Made by a program: the position numbers and the translations under genes. Shown here one piece after another: positions 43,464 to 54,817 of a stretch of DNA of 64,000 nt; position 1 is the first letter of the stretch, and every line of letters begins with the position of its first letter. The stretch spans positions 62,001-126,000 of the forward strand of contig JAWKVP010000011.1 of NCBI GenBank assembly GCA_041398005.1. The letters are read 5' to 3'. The notes beneath the pieces were generated by a model, which saw nothing but the letters and a program-made list of their open reading frames with translations, made no database searches and had not been told where the DNA came from. This DNA comes from JAGREO01 sp020446285. GTDB taxonomy: Bacteria > Pseudomonadota > Alphaproteobacteria > Geminicoccales > Geminicoccaceae.

Positions 43464-44549
43464 TTGATTGTTCAAGTGGAGCCGCTTCGGCGGCTGGTGA
43501 AGGCCGTGTTTGTCGAGGCGGGGTGTCCTGACGACGAGGCCGAGAGGATCGCGCATTATCTGAGCAAGGCCAATCTGACCGGGCATGACAGTCATGGCGT
43601 GATCCGGGTGCCGCGATATGTGGAGTGGATCGGCATCGGGCGGATGAAGCCCGGGCAGAATGTCGAGTTTCTGGTCGACACGCCGGCCATCACCATGCTC
43701 GACGGCAAGCATGGCATGGGCCAGACGGTGGGGCCCGAGGCCTGCCGGATCGGCATCCACAAGGCCGATGCGCACGGTGTGGCCATCGTCGCCCTGCGCA
43801 ATGCAGGGCATCTGGGACGGATCGGCGACTATGCGGAAATGGCGGTGGCGCACGGCCTCGTCTCGATCCATTTCGTCAATGTCCACAGTTCGCTGCTGGT
43901 TGCCCCCTATGGTGGCCGCGACCGCAGGACCTCGACCAATCCCATCGCCATCGGCATGCCGACGCGCGACGGCAAGCCGTTCATCCTCGATTTCGCCACC
44001 TCCATGGTCGCCGAGGGCAAGGTGCTGGTGGCGCGTCAGGGCGGCAAGGCCATTCCCGGCGATGCGCTGGTGAGCCCTGACGGCGAGAAGACCAACGATC
44101 CGTCGGTGCTCTACGGCCCGCCGCCGGATGACGGCTATCCGGATCCGACCAAGGGTCCGGGGGCGCTTCGCACATTCGGCGAGCACAAAGGGTCGGGCCT
44201 GTCGCTCGCCTGCGACATGCTGGCCGGCGCGCTCGGCGGATCGGGTGCGAACAAGGGCGAGATGGGCATCTTCCACAACGGCATGCTGTCGATCTATCTC
44301 AAGCCCTCCTTCTTCGGTGGCGATGACGCGACCTTCGACGAGGCGCAGGCCTATGTCGACTGGATCCGCGCGAGCCAGCCGGTCGACGATGGCGAACCGG
44401 TCATGATTCCGGGCGACAAGGAGCGCAAGCTCGAGGCCGAGCGTTCGGCCGGGGGCATTCCGCTTCCCGACGAAACCTGGAATGCCATTCTCGCATCCGC
44501 CCGTTCCATCGGCCTCACCGAGGGCCGGATCAACGATCTTCTGGGGTAA
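43464..44549 (+). CDS. Ldh-family (malate/L-lactate/ureidoglycolate-type) NAD(P) oxidoreductase
   Basis: A 361-residue enzyme of the Ldh_2 family (MdhA, AllD, ComC), which reduces or oxidises 2-hydroxy or 2-keto acids. Motifs are LTGHDSHGVIRVPRYVEW (catalytic His in DSHG), GVAIVALRNAGHLGRIGDYAEMA, TSTNPIAIGMPTRDGKPFILDFATSMVAEGK and FGEHKGSGLSLACDMLAGALGG. TTG 43464 with GGGGAGG 8 bases upstream is the likely start; longer readings run into intergenic DNA. An RraA-family gene follows after 3 bases, so the two probably act in one catabolic route, as AllD and similar enzymes do with aldolases. Confidence 0.88.
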   Translation: MIVQVEPLRRLVKAVFVEAGCPDDEAERIAHYLSKANLTGHDSHGVIRVPRYVEWIGIGRMKPGQNVEFLVDTPAITMLDGKHGMGQTVGPEACRIGIHKADAHGVAIVALRNAGHLGRIGDYAEMAVAHGLVSIHFVNVHSSLLVAPYGGRDRRTSTNPIAIGMPTRDGKPFILDFATSMVAEGKVLVARQGGKAIPGDALVSPDGEKTNDPSVLYGPPPDDGYPDPTKGPGALRTFGEHKGSGLSLACDMLAGALGGSGANKGEMGIFHNGMLSIYLKPSFFGGDDATFDEAQAYVDWIRASQPVDDGEPVMIPGDKERKLEAERSAGGIPLPDETWNAILASARSIGLTEGRINDLLG

Positions 44550-44552
44550 GTC

Positions 44553-45251
44553 ATGTCATTCGATCAATCGCTTCTCGACCATCTCGCCGCCTTCGACACG
44601 CCGACCATCTGCAATGCGCTGGAAGTCGTCTATGGCGAGCGGGTCATCACCGGCTTCACGACCAGGCCCTTCTTTTGCGCCTTTCCCGACATGAAACCCA
44701 TCGTCGGCTATGCCCGCACGGCCACCATGCGCGCGGTGCAGGAATCGGTCGTCAAGGGTGCGGAGGCCAAGGCGCACAGGCTCGCCTATTACGAATATGT
44801 CGCAAGCCAGCCCGGCCCGACCATCGCCGTGATCCAGGATCTCGACCCGGAACCCGGCGTGGGAGCGATGTGGGGCGAGGTGAACACCGCCGTGCATCGC
44901 GGTCTCGGCGTGCTCGGCTGCGTGACCAATGGTTCGATCCGCGATCTCGACGCCGTCGATCCGCGCTTCCAGCTCATCGCCGGCCTCGTCGGTCCGAGCC
45001 ATGCAAAGGTGCATGTCGAGGCATTCAACGTGCCCGTCAACATCCACGGAATGCCGGTGGTGCATGGCGATCTGATCCATGCCGACCGGCATGGTGCGGT
45101 GACCATCCCGCTCGACCGGGCCGGGGAACTGCCGGCGGCGATCGATCTTTGCGTGCGCAAGGAGGAACCCGTCCTCAAGGCCGCGCGGTCCGGGGACTTC
45201 TCGCTCGCGAAATTGCGCGCGGCGATGGGTGAGGCCGAGGATATCCACTGA
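44553..45251 (+). CDS. RraA-family protein (HMG/CHA aldolase-like)
   Basis: A 232-residue protein of the RraA/MenG-like fold: LAAFDTPTICNALE, VGYARTATMRA, WGEVNTAVHRGLGVLGCVTNGSIRDLDAVDP (the G-x20-R-D aldolase signature for metal and pyruvate binding) and MPVVHGDLIHADRHGAVTIP. True enzymes in this fold are class II pyruvate aldolases such as 4-hydroxy-4-methyl-2-oxoglutarate aldolase. The signature residues R and D are present, so aldolase or decarboxylase activity is plausible. It forms an operon with the Ldh-family gene. Confidence 0.87.
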   Translation: MSFDQSLLDHLAAFDTPTICNALEVVYGERVITGFTTRPFFCAFPDMKPIVGYARTATMRAVQESVVKGAEAKAHRLAYYEYVASQPGPTIAVIQDLDPEPGVGAMWGEVNTAVHRGLGVLGCVTNGSIRDLDAVDPRFQLIAGLVGPSHAKVHVEAFNVPVNIHGMPVVHGDLIHADRHGAVTIPLDRAGELPAAIDLCVRKEEPVLKAARSGDFSLAKLRAAMGEAEDIH

Positions 45252-45274
45252 GCCGCCCGCACATGTTCGCGACG

Positions 45275-45300
45275 ACCGGCCGGAACGGCATCCGGCCGGT
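45275..45300 (+). terminator. Hairpin after the RraA-family gene
   Basis: Perfect 9-bp arms accggccgg and ccggccggt around an 8-base loop, 24 bases after the stop. No T run follows, so termination would be weak or Rho-assisted. Confidence 0.55.
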
Positions 45301-45400
45301 TGCCCGTGATTGGAGACAATCATAACCGACGTCTCGATTAACGATTTCATTACCATTTCGCTCTAGTGTCCACGGATGGCTGCAACGCTGGACATGGGCC

Positions 45401-45913
45401 TTGACGGACAGACTGGACAAGCTACGTCGACTGATCACGCATGACGGCACCCCCGAGGCCGAGCGTTCCGTCGCCCTGAAGCGGCTGGAAGCCATGCTCG
45501 GGCAGGGCTCGTTGCCGGAAGCCTCGGATGCGGGTTACATCACGCGTTCCGTGCGCATCGGCCATCGCCGCCGTCCGATCAATCTCGACGAGTTTTCCCG
45601 TCTCGAACTGTATACGCCCGAGGCTTCCTACGGCGATGTGGTGCGCGACATTCACCTCGCCTGCCAGGCCAGCGGCGCCATTCCGAGCGGTGTCGATTTC
45701 GGCTTCCACCAGTCCGACGAGGCCGTCGTCGCGCTGCGTTTCAAGTCCGGCATGATGGGCGATCCCCTCGACCTGCAGAGCGAGCTGCGCGCGTTCTGGC
45801 CCAAGGCGCGGGTCAACATCTCGCAGCAGGATCTCGGCAGCGAGAAGATCCTGCTGGTCTATCTCGGTGTCCATCAGCGCACCAGCGAGGAATTCGACAC
45901 GCAAGCGCGTTGA
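45401..45913 (+). CDS. Hypothetical protein, DUF2786-like N-terminus
   Basis: A 170-residue soluble protein. The first 35 residues (DKLRRLITHDGTPEAERSVALKRLEAML) look like the DUF2786 helix pair; the rest (GYITRSVRIGHRRRPINLDEFSRLELYTPEASYGDVVRDIHLAC...LVYLGVHQRTSEEF) I do not recognise. The start is TTG 45401, the only one that keeps the N-terminal helix; ATG 45394 is out of frame. It is a single gene. Its function is unknown. Confidence 0.7.
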   Translation: MTDRLDKLRRLITHDGTPEAERSVALKRLEAMLGQGSLPEASDAGYITRSVRIGHRRRPINLDEFSRLELYTPEASYGDVVRDIHLACQASGAIPSGVDFGFHQSDEAVVALRFKSGMMGDPLDLQSELRAFWPKARVNISQQDLGSEKILLVYLGVHQRTSEEFDTQAR

Positions 45914-45999
45914 CCGATGGTCAGGCGAGCCATTCGTGATGCACCCTCCCTCCTCTCTCCCGCCTTCCTCCACCGGCGGAATCCCGGAGCTGCAGCCGC

Positions 46000-46557
46000 A
46001 TGAAGGATGAACCCGCCCCGGCCATGGCCACGGCCCATATCTTCGTCGCGACCAGCCTCGACGGCTACATTGCCCGCGCCGACGGCAATATCGACTGGCT
46101 GATGAAACATGACGACAGCGGCGAGGATTACGGCTGGAAGGCGTTCATCGACGATATCGACGCGATCGTCATGGGCCGGGCCTCGTTCGAGACGGTACGC
46201 GGTCTCGATCCATGGCCGTTCGCCAGACCGGTGATCGTCGCGAGCCGGACACTCGACGAGAGTGCGATCCCCCTCCGCCTCGCCGACCGGGCGCAGATTT
46301 CGCCGGCATCGCCGCAGACATTGCTCGAACTGCTCGCCGATCGGGGCTGGAGCCGCGTGCAGGTGGATGGCGGAAGGCTCGTGCAGTCGTTCCTGCGCGC
46401 CGGCCTCGTGAGCGATATCACCATCACGCGAGTGCCGGTGCTGCTCGGCTCGGGCCGCCTGCTGTTCGGCTCGCTGATCGACGATATCGAACTTCGCCAC
46501 ATGGAAACCCGCAGCTGGCCGTCGGGCCTCGTGCGCTCGCGCTACGAATTCTCCTGA
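46000..46557 (+). CDS. Dihydrofolate reductase / RibD C-terminal family protein
   Basis: A 185-residue protein with the RibD_C/DHFR fold: AHIFVATSLDGYIARADGNIDWL, DAIVMGRASFETVRG, PVIVASRTL, VQVDGGRLVQSFLRAGLVSDITITRVPVLLGSGRLLFG. It would bind NADPH and reduce a pterin- or ribityl-like substrate; many members are uncharacterised (YyaP/YwjB group). ATG 46000 or ATG 46024 may be the start. Confidence 0.88.
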   Translation: MKDEPAPAMATAHIFVATSLDGYIARADGNIDWLMKHDDSGEDYGWKAFIDDIDAIVMGRASFETVRGLDPWPFARPVIVASRTLDESAIPLRLADRAQISPASPQTLLELLADRGWSRVQVDGGRLVQSFLRAGLVSDITITRVPVLLGSGRLLFGSLIDDIELRHMETRSWPSGLVRSRYEFS

Positions 46558-46667
46558 TGCGCGGATTGATATGCGATACCTTGAATATGGCTGTTCCCGA
46601 CCGATATCCTCTCCATGATCAGCGGCGGCGAACGGTGTCGCCCCGTCAACCTGCGGGATGCTGGCCC

Positions 46668-47330
46668 ATGTCGAAGACAGTCTGCGGAATTCGCGCGCGG
46701 CACTGCGGTGCCGTTCTCGCCGGCCTCGTCCTTGCCGCCGGCCTCGGTCTCCATTCGACCGACCCCGCCTTCGCGCAGATGATGAGGCATCAAGGCGGCA
46801 TGCCCGGCCAGCAGGGCGACGGGATGGGCAGAGGCATGGGAATGGGCATGCACATGGGAATGCGCGGACATCATGGCGGCGAGCATGACGAGGTGAACAT
46901 GCCCGGTCTGCGCGGGCTCGATGCGACGCCCGAGGAAAGCGCCGAACTTGCCGTCATGTTCCGCAATTTCGAGCTCATCCAGCGCGAAGTGACCGAGCTT
47001 CCCGACGGCATCCGCACGCTCACCTGGTCGGACGATCCCGAGATCATGGCAACGCTGGTCAGTCACGTTTCCGGCATGATCAACCGGGTCGAGGAAGGTC
47101 GCGACCCGCAGATCTTCATCCAGAGCACCACCCTCGACATCTTCTTCGAACGTCACGACGGCATCGAAAGCGACATCGAGGTCACCGACGAAGCAATCAT
47201 CGTCACCCAGACCTCGGACGATCCGGAGATCGTGGAAGCGCTGCACACCCACGCCGGCGAGGTCAGCGACATGGCCGATCGCGGCATGGCCGCCGTGCAC
47301 GAGATGATGATGCAGCGCGCTTCGCAATAG
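46668..47330 (+). CDS. Secreted Met/His-rich protein of unknown function
   Basis: A 220-residue protein with a signal peptide (AGLVLAAGLGLHSTDPAFA) and then a low-complexity segment of about 45 residues rich in Met, His and Gly (for example GMGMGMHMGMRGHHGGEHDE). The folded remainder (ATPEESAELAVMFRNFELIQREVTELPDGIRTLTWSDDPEIMATLVSHVSGMINRVEEG...HEMMMQRASQ) resembles uncharacterised proteins with HVSGM and HAGEVSDM repeats. The Met/His cluster suggests Cu(I) or other metal binding in the periplasm, which is an inference from composition. ATG 46668 has a GGGAT 8 bases upstream and gives the signal peptide directly. Confidence 0.75.
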   Translation: MSKTVCGIRARHCGAVLAGLVLAAGLGLHSTDPAFAQMMRHQGGMPGQQGDGMGRGMGMGMHMGMRGHHGGEHDEVNMPGLRGLDATPEESAELAVMFRNFELIQREVTELPDGIRTLTWSDDPEIMATLVSHVSGMINRVEEGRDPQIFIQSTTLDIFFERHDGIESDIEVTDEAIIVTQTSDDPEIVEALHTHAGEVSDMADRGMAAVHEMMMQRASQ

Positions 47331-47413
47331 ACAAGACGTTTCCCGATAGCCATTGACAGTCGACGGTCTTTCGATGATCGCACGAAGTGTCGCGATCATC
47401 GGAGGGTTGGCGT

Positions 47414-48055
47414 ATGCCGTCGGGCGAGCTCCTTGTTGCATTCATCCTCGCGGGAGCGCTGCTCGCCGTCATGCCCGGGCCGGCGATTCTCTTCGTCACC
47501 GCGCAGACGCTGGCCTATGGGCGCCGGGCCGGGTTCATGGCCGTGCTCGGCGTTCATCTCGGCGGTTACGCCCATATCGCCGCTGCGGCCTTCGGACTTG
47601 CCGTCCTCGTCAAGGCGGTACCGACGCTCTATCTCGCCCTCAAGCTCGCCGGAGCCGTCTATCTCGTCTGGCTCGGCATCGGCATGTTTCGCGCAACCGA
47701 GCCGGTCGAGACGTCCGGCCCGTCACCGATGCCCGTCAGAACGCCCGGAACGCGGCGGACATTCGTGCGGAGCATCATGGTCCAGCTCCTCAACCCCAAG
47801 GTGGCGATCTTCTATGTCGCCTTCCTGCCGCAATTCACCGATCCGGCCGCCGCCATGCCCATCGGCCTGCAATTCGCGATCCTCGGCATCATCGTCAACC
47901 TGATGTTTCTGGCGGTGGATTCCACCACTGTGCTCCTCGCCGACAGGGTCAGGAGCGCGCTCGGCAGATCGAGACGGACGGCACGCCTGATCGGGCAGAT
48001 CGGCGGCTCGCTGCTGGTCGCCCTCGGCATCCGCCTCGCCTTCGAGCGAGGCTGA
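47414..48055 (+). CDS. LysE-family amino-acid exporter
   Basis: A 213-residue inner-membrane protein with six spans of the LysE/RhtB family: LLAVMPGPAILFVTAQTLAYGRRAGFMAVLGVHLGG, LYLALKLAGAVYLVWLGIGMFR and LLNPKVAIFYVAFLPQF. The start at 47414 has GGAGGG 7 bases upstream and begins right before the first span. The substrate is probably an amino acid. It is convergent with the permease gene downstream. Confidence 0.9.
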   Translation: MPSGELLVAFILAGALLAVMPGPAILFVTAQTLAYGRRAGFMAVLGVHLGGYAHIAAAAFGLAVLVKAVPTLYLALKLAGAVYLVWLGIGMFRATEPVETSGPSPMPVRTPGTRRTFVRSIMVQLLNPKVAIFYVAFLPQFTDPAAAMPIGLQFAILGIIVNLMFLAVDSTTVLLADRVRSALGRSRRTARLIGQIGGSLLVALGIRLAFERG

Positions 48056-48071
48056 CCGGCCAGCGGAAACA

Positions 48072-48944
48072 TCAGCCCTTGGTTGCACCCATGGTCAGCC
48101 CGCGAACGATATAGCGCTGCGCCAGAAGGGCGAGAATCACAGGTGGAAGGATGGCCAGCATCTGACGCACCGCCATGTACCAGAACTGTACGCCGCGCGT
48201 GGTGCTGGCTGAACCGAGATGGACCGGAACGGTCAGCGCATCACGCGAGCCGATGGCGATCGCGAACAGGAACTCGTTCCACACACGACCGTAGATGATG
48301 AGACCGGCGGCGGCTGCGGCGGGAGCCGCGAGCGGCAGGGCGATGCGCATGAACGCACCCACATGCCCCGCACCGTCAACGAGTGCCGCCTCCTCGAGTT
48401 CGCGCGGCATGTCGAGAAACGCCTGCCTCAGGATGATGATGACGAATGGCAGGATGAACGTCGTGTTGACGAGCACGAGGGCGAACAGCGTGTCGAGCAG
48501 GCCGATGAAACGCATCATCAGGTAGAACGGTATGAGTGTCGCGACCGGCGGCAGCACGCGCTGCATGAAGAAGAAGATGGCGATGTCCCGGTTGGGCGGC
48601 CAGCGGAAGTGGAAGCGGGCGAGCGCATAGGATGCCGGAATGCCGATCGCCAGTGCCAGAAGGGTCGAGGCCGTGGCGAGGAAGGTGGAATTCACCAGCG
48701 CCGTCTGCGTTTCCCGCGTCGCGAGCTGGGTCCGCCAATTGTCGAGCGTGGGCTCGAAATTCACCCACGGAATGCCGAACCCCACCGTCGTGAAGGTGTC
48801 CATGGGATTGCGCAGGCTCGTCGACAGGCCCCAGTAAAGGGGAAACGCGAAGATGATCGTCATACAGACGGCAGCAAGCGACATGAACGCCCAGCCGAGG
48901 CTGGACTCTCCCGGTCGCCTCTGCCGTGCCTCGGCTATCGGCAT
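48072..48944 (-). CDS. ABC transporter permease, MalG-type (CUT1 sugar family), orphan
   Basis: A 290-residue inner-membrane permease with six spans: WAFMSLAAVCMTIIFAFPLYWGLSTSL, NSTFLATASTLLALAIGIPASYALARF, PVATLIPFYLMMRFIGLLDTLFALVLVNTTFILPF, the EAA loop ELEEAALVDGAGHVGAFMRIALPLAAP and ILALLAQRYIVRGLTMGATKG. MalG-type proteins need a MalF-type partner, a binding protein and an ATPase. None is adjacent: the upstream side is the divergent glyQ gene. The transporter is split across the genome or this is a relic. Confidence 0.88.
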   Translation of the reverse strand: MPIAEARQRRPGESSLGWAFMSLAAVCMTIIFAFPLYWGLSTSLRNPMDTFTTVGFGIPWVNFEPTLDNWRTQLATRETQTALVNSTFLATASTLLALAIGIPASYALARFHFRWPPNRDIAIFFFMQRVLPPVATLIPFYLMMRFIGLLDTLFALVLVNTTFILPFVIIILRQAFLDMPRELEEAALVDGAGHVGAFMRIALPLAAPAAAAAGLIIYGRVWNEFLFAIAIGSRDALTVPVHLGSASTTRGVQFWYMAVRQMLAILPPVILALLAQRYIVRGLTMGATKG

Positions 48945-49145
48945 TTCAACCTCCCCCGGACAGCTGCGAAACGCCCTGTCCAGCCACGTTTACAACAAGA
49001 CGCAGGCAAAACATCAAGCGCCATCGGGATGCGCGCCCCCTTGACAGCGTGTTGACCCGGTTGCGGCACCGCGCACGCTTGACCCTGCTCCGGCCGCTCA
49101 CTAGCTTGCCGCGCTGCAACAATCACCTGACCGTCGGTATTCCCC

Positions 49146-50012
49146 GTGTCCGCACCGAGTTTCCAAGATCTCATCCTGACCCTGCAACGCTATTGGGCGG
49201 AGCGGGGTTGCGTGATCCTCCAGCCCTATGACATGGAGGTCGGCGCGGGTACCTTTCACCCGGCGACGACGCTTCGTGCGCTGGGCTCCGCCCCCTGGAA
49301 CGCCGCCTATGTGCAGCCGTCGCGGCGGCCCACGGACGGGCGCTATGGCGAGAACCCGAACAGGCTCCAGCACTACTACCAGTTTCAGGTCATCATGAAG
49401 CCCTCGCCGCCGGATTTTCAGGAGCTTTATCTGCAGAGCCTCTACGCGCTCGGCATCGACCCGAAACTCCACGATCTGCGCTTTGTCGAGGATGACTGGG
49501 AGAGCCCGACGCTGGGAGCCTGGGGCCTTGGCTGGGAAGTCTGGTGCGACGGCATGGAAGTAAGTCAGTTCACCTATTTCCAGCAGGTCGGCGGCTTCGA
49601 CTGCAAGCCGATCTCCGGCGAGCTCACCTACGGTCTCGAACGCCTCGCGATGTACATTCAGGGTGTCGAGAACGTCTATGATCTCGATTTCAACGGTGCC
49701 GGCGTGCGTTACGGCGATGTGTTCCTGCAGGCGGAAAGGGAATATTCGGCCTACAATTTCGAGGTGGCCGACACCGACAGGCTCTTTCGCCACTTCGTCG
49801 ATGCCGAGACGGAATGCGCGAACATCCTCGAACGCAGCCTCGCCCTTCCCGCCTACGACCAGTGCCTCAAGGCCAGCCACATCTTCAACCTGCTGGATGC
49901 GCGCGGCGTCATCAGCGTCGCCGAACGACAGGCCTATATCGGCCGCGTGCGCGCCCTCGCGAAAGCCTGCGCGGAAGCCTGGATCGCCAGCCGGGAGCCG
50001 GCCCATGCCTGA
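49146..50012 (+). CDS. glyQ: Glycine-tRNA ligase alpha subunit
   Basis: A 288-residue catalytic subunit of the alpha2beta2 enzyme that charges tRNA-Gly. The class II core shows SFQDLILTLQRYWAERGCVILQPYDMEVGAGTFHPATTLRALG, NPNRLQHYYQFQVIMKP, FVEDDWESPTLGAWGLGWEVWCDGMEVSQFTYFQQ and ELTYGLERLAMYIQ. The start is GTG 49146. The end overlaps glyS by 8 bases. Confidence 0.96.
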   Translation: MSAPSFQDLILTLQRYWAERGCVILQPYDMEVGAGTFHPATTLRALGSAPWNAAYVQPSRRPTDGRYGENPNRLQHYYQFQVIMKPSPPDFQELYLQSLYALGIDPKLHDLRFVEDDWESPTLGAWGLGWEVWCDGMEVSQFTYFQQVGGFDCKPISGELTYGLERLAMYIQGVENVYDLDFNGAGVRYGDVFLQAEREYSAYNFEVADTDRLFRHFVDAETECANILERSLALPAYDQCLKASHIFNLLDARGVISVAERQAYIGRVRALAKACAEAWIASREPAHA

Positions 50013-52074
50013 ATTGCTGATCGAGCTTTTCAGCGAGGAGATTCCCTCGCGGATGCAGGACCGGGCGCGCGAGGATCTGGCCGCCGGGGTCGTGAAGATT
50101 CTCGACGATGCGGGGCTCGCACACGGGCAGGCAAGCAGTTTCGCCACGCCGCGACGCATCGTGCTTGTGATCGACGGTGTCGCCGGCGAACAGGCCGACC
50201 GCGAGGTCGAGCGCAAGGGGCCGCGCGTCGATGCGCCGGAGAAAGCCCGCGAAGGCTTTCTGCGCAGTCTTGGCGTTACCGACTACCGGCTGGACGAGGT
50301 GGAGGAGAAAAAGGGCCGTTTCCTTGTCGCCCGCTTCACGGAAGAGGGACAAGGCACGCGGGCTCTGCTGGAAGCGGAACTGCCGGGAGTGCTGGCGCGT
50401 TTTCCCTGGCCGAAATCCATGCGTCAGGGCGATCAGGACACCCGCTGGGTGCGCCCGCTGCACGGCATTCTGGCACTCTTTGGCGGTGAAACGCTGACGA
50501 TTTCGTTCTCCGGTGTCGAAAGCGGGAACACGACACGCGGCCACCGCTTCCTCGCACCGGCTTCCTTCGAGGTCACGGGTTTCGCGGACTATGTTGCGAA
50601 GCTGGAAGAAGCCCGCGTCGTTCTCGATGGCGACCGCCGCCGCGGGACGATTTTCGCCAAGGCGAAGGAGCTTGCCAAGGGACAAGGTCTGCGCCTGCGC
50701 GACGACGAAAAGCTGCTCGACGAGCTGAAAGGTCTGGTCGAATGGCCCGTACCGTTGCTTGGGCATATCGACGAAAAATTCATGGAGCTGCCGGAGGAAG
50801 TGCTCGTCACCTCCATGCGCGAGCATCAACGCTATCTCGCACTCGAAGACGAGGCCGGGAAACTTGCCCCCTTCTTCATCACGGTCGCCAATATCGACGC
50901 ACCGGACGGCGGCAGGGCGATCATCGAGGGTAATGAGCGGGTGCTGCGCGCGCGCTTGTGGGATGCGAAATTCTTCTGGGATCTCGACCGCAGGACTTCG
51001 CTCGAAGACCGGCTCGCGGCGCTGGAGCCCATGGTGTTCCATGCCGAGCTTGGAACGCTGCGACAGAAGGTCGGGCGCATGGAGCGGCTGGCCGGCCGGC
51101 TTGCCGACGCATGCGGTGCGGACGAGCAGAGCGCGCGACAGGCGGCGCGCCTCGCCAAGGCCGATCTCGTCACCGGCATGGTCGGCGAGTTCCCCGAATT
51201 GCAGGGTGTGATGGGCGGTTATTACGCCCGTCATGAGGGGCTGGACGAGCGCGTGGCCACGGCGATTGCCGAACATTATCGCCCGCAGGGCCCCGCCGAC
51301 AACCTGCCATCAACGGCCGAAGGCGTGGCCGTTGCCCTCGCCGACAAGCTCGATACGCTGGTGGGCTTCTTTGCCGCCGGCATCCGTCCGACGGGCTCGA
51401 AGGATCCGTTCGCGCTCAGGCGTGCGGCCTTGTCGATCATCCGCCTGTTACTCGAAAACGGTATCCGTCTGGATCTTGAGAGGGCCATCAACAGCGGACT
51501 CGATGGCTATGGCGAACGTTTTGCCGGCAGCGACCGCGCGGCCATCAGCGGAGACATTGCCGATTTCATGACCGACCGCCTCGCCGTGCAGCAGCGCGAG
51601 AGCGGCACCCGCCATGATGTGATCCGCGCCGTTTCGGCCACCGGCGAGCGTGGCGATCTGGTCAACCTCGCGGCGCGTGCGGCAGCGGTGCAATCTTTCG
51701 TCGACAGCGACGATGGCCGGAACCTGCTCGCCGCCTGCAGGCGCGCCGACAATATCCTGCGTATAGAACTGGCGAAGGATGGCGTTTCGGCGGCCGGCAA
51801 GGTCGATGAAAATCTTCTCGACGAAGCCGCAGAACGCGAATTCGCCGGTGCTTCGGCGAAACTTCGCGAGGGTATGCACGGGCTGCTCGACAACGAATCC
51901 TACGAGGAGGCGATGCGGCTTGCAGCTGGCATGCGGGCGCCGGTCGACCGGTTTTTCGACGAGGTCATGGTCAATGTCGATGACCCCGCCATTCGCGCCA
52001 ATCGTCTGGCGCTGCTTGGCGCGTTCGTGACCGAATTCGGCCGGATCGCCGATTTTACGGTCATCGAAAGTTAA
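50005..52074 (+). CDS. glyS: Glycine-tRNA ligase beta subunit
   Basis: A 689-residue tRNA-binding subunit that works with GlyQ. It begins MPELLIELFSEEIPSRMQ and shows FATPRRIVLVI, WVRPLHGILALFG, TTRGHRFLAP, VTSMREHQRYLAL, FFITVANIDAPDGGRAIIEGNERVLRARLWDAKFFWDLD, VGEFPELQGVMGGYYARHEG and PTGSKDPFALRRAALSIIRLLLE, then the anticodon-binding C-terminal domain. The length is normal. Confidence 0.96.
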   Translation: MPELLIELFSEEIPSRMQDRAREDLAAGVVKILDDAGLAHGQASSFATPRRIVLVIDGVAGEQADREVERKGPRVDAPEKAREGFLRSLGVTDYRLDEVEEKKGRFLVARFTEEGQGTRALLEAELPGVLARFPWPKSMRQGDQDTRWVRPLHGILALFGGETLTISFSGVESGNTTRGHRFLAPASFEVTGFADYVAKLEEARVVLDGDRRRGTIFAKAKELAKGQGLRLRDDEKLLDELKGLVEWPVPLLGHIDEKFMELPEEVLVTSMREHQRYLALEDEAGKLAPFFITVANIDAPDGGRAIIEGNERVLRARLWDAKFFWDLDRRTSLEDRLAALEPMVFHAELGTLRQKVGRMERLAGRLADACGADEQSARQAARLAKADLVTGMVGEFPELQGVMGGYYARHEGLDERVATAIAEHYRPQGPADNLPSTAEGVAVALADKLDTLVGFFAAGIRPTGSKDPFALRRAALSIIRLLLENGIRLDLERAINSGLDGYGERFAGSDRAAISGDIADFMTDRLAVQQRESGTRHDVIRAVSATGERGDLVNLAARAAAVQSFVDSDDGRNLLAACRRADNILRIELAKDGVSAAGKVDENLLDEAAEREFAGASAKLREGMHGLLDNESYEEAMRLAAGMRAPVDRFFDEVMVNVDDPAIRANRLALLGAFVTEFGRIADFTVIES

Positions 52075-52125
52075 CCAATCCGTGCCAGACTGATCTGTCA
52101 TGGCGTCTATCTGGGGTGTTGGCTG

Positions 52126-54786
<2,661 letters not shown>

Positions 54787-54817
54787 GTTCCGCTACTGCC
54801 GCCGGGAACGGATTTCG

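Noticed and set aside
45338..45352. CtrA-like TTAA-N7-ATTA before the hypothetical gene at 45401
   Set aside because: The second half-site is imperfect and nothing else links the gene to the cell cycle.
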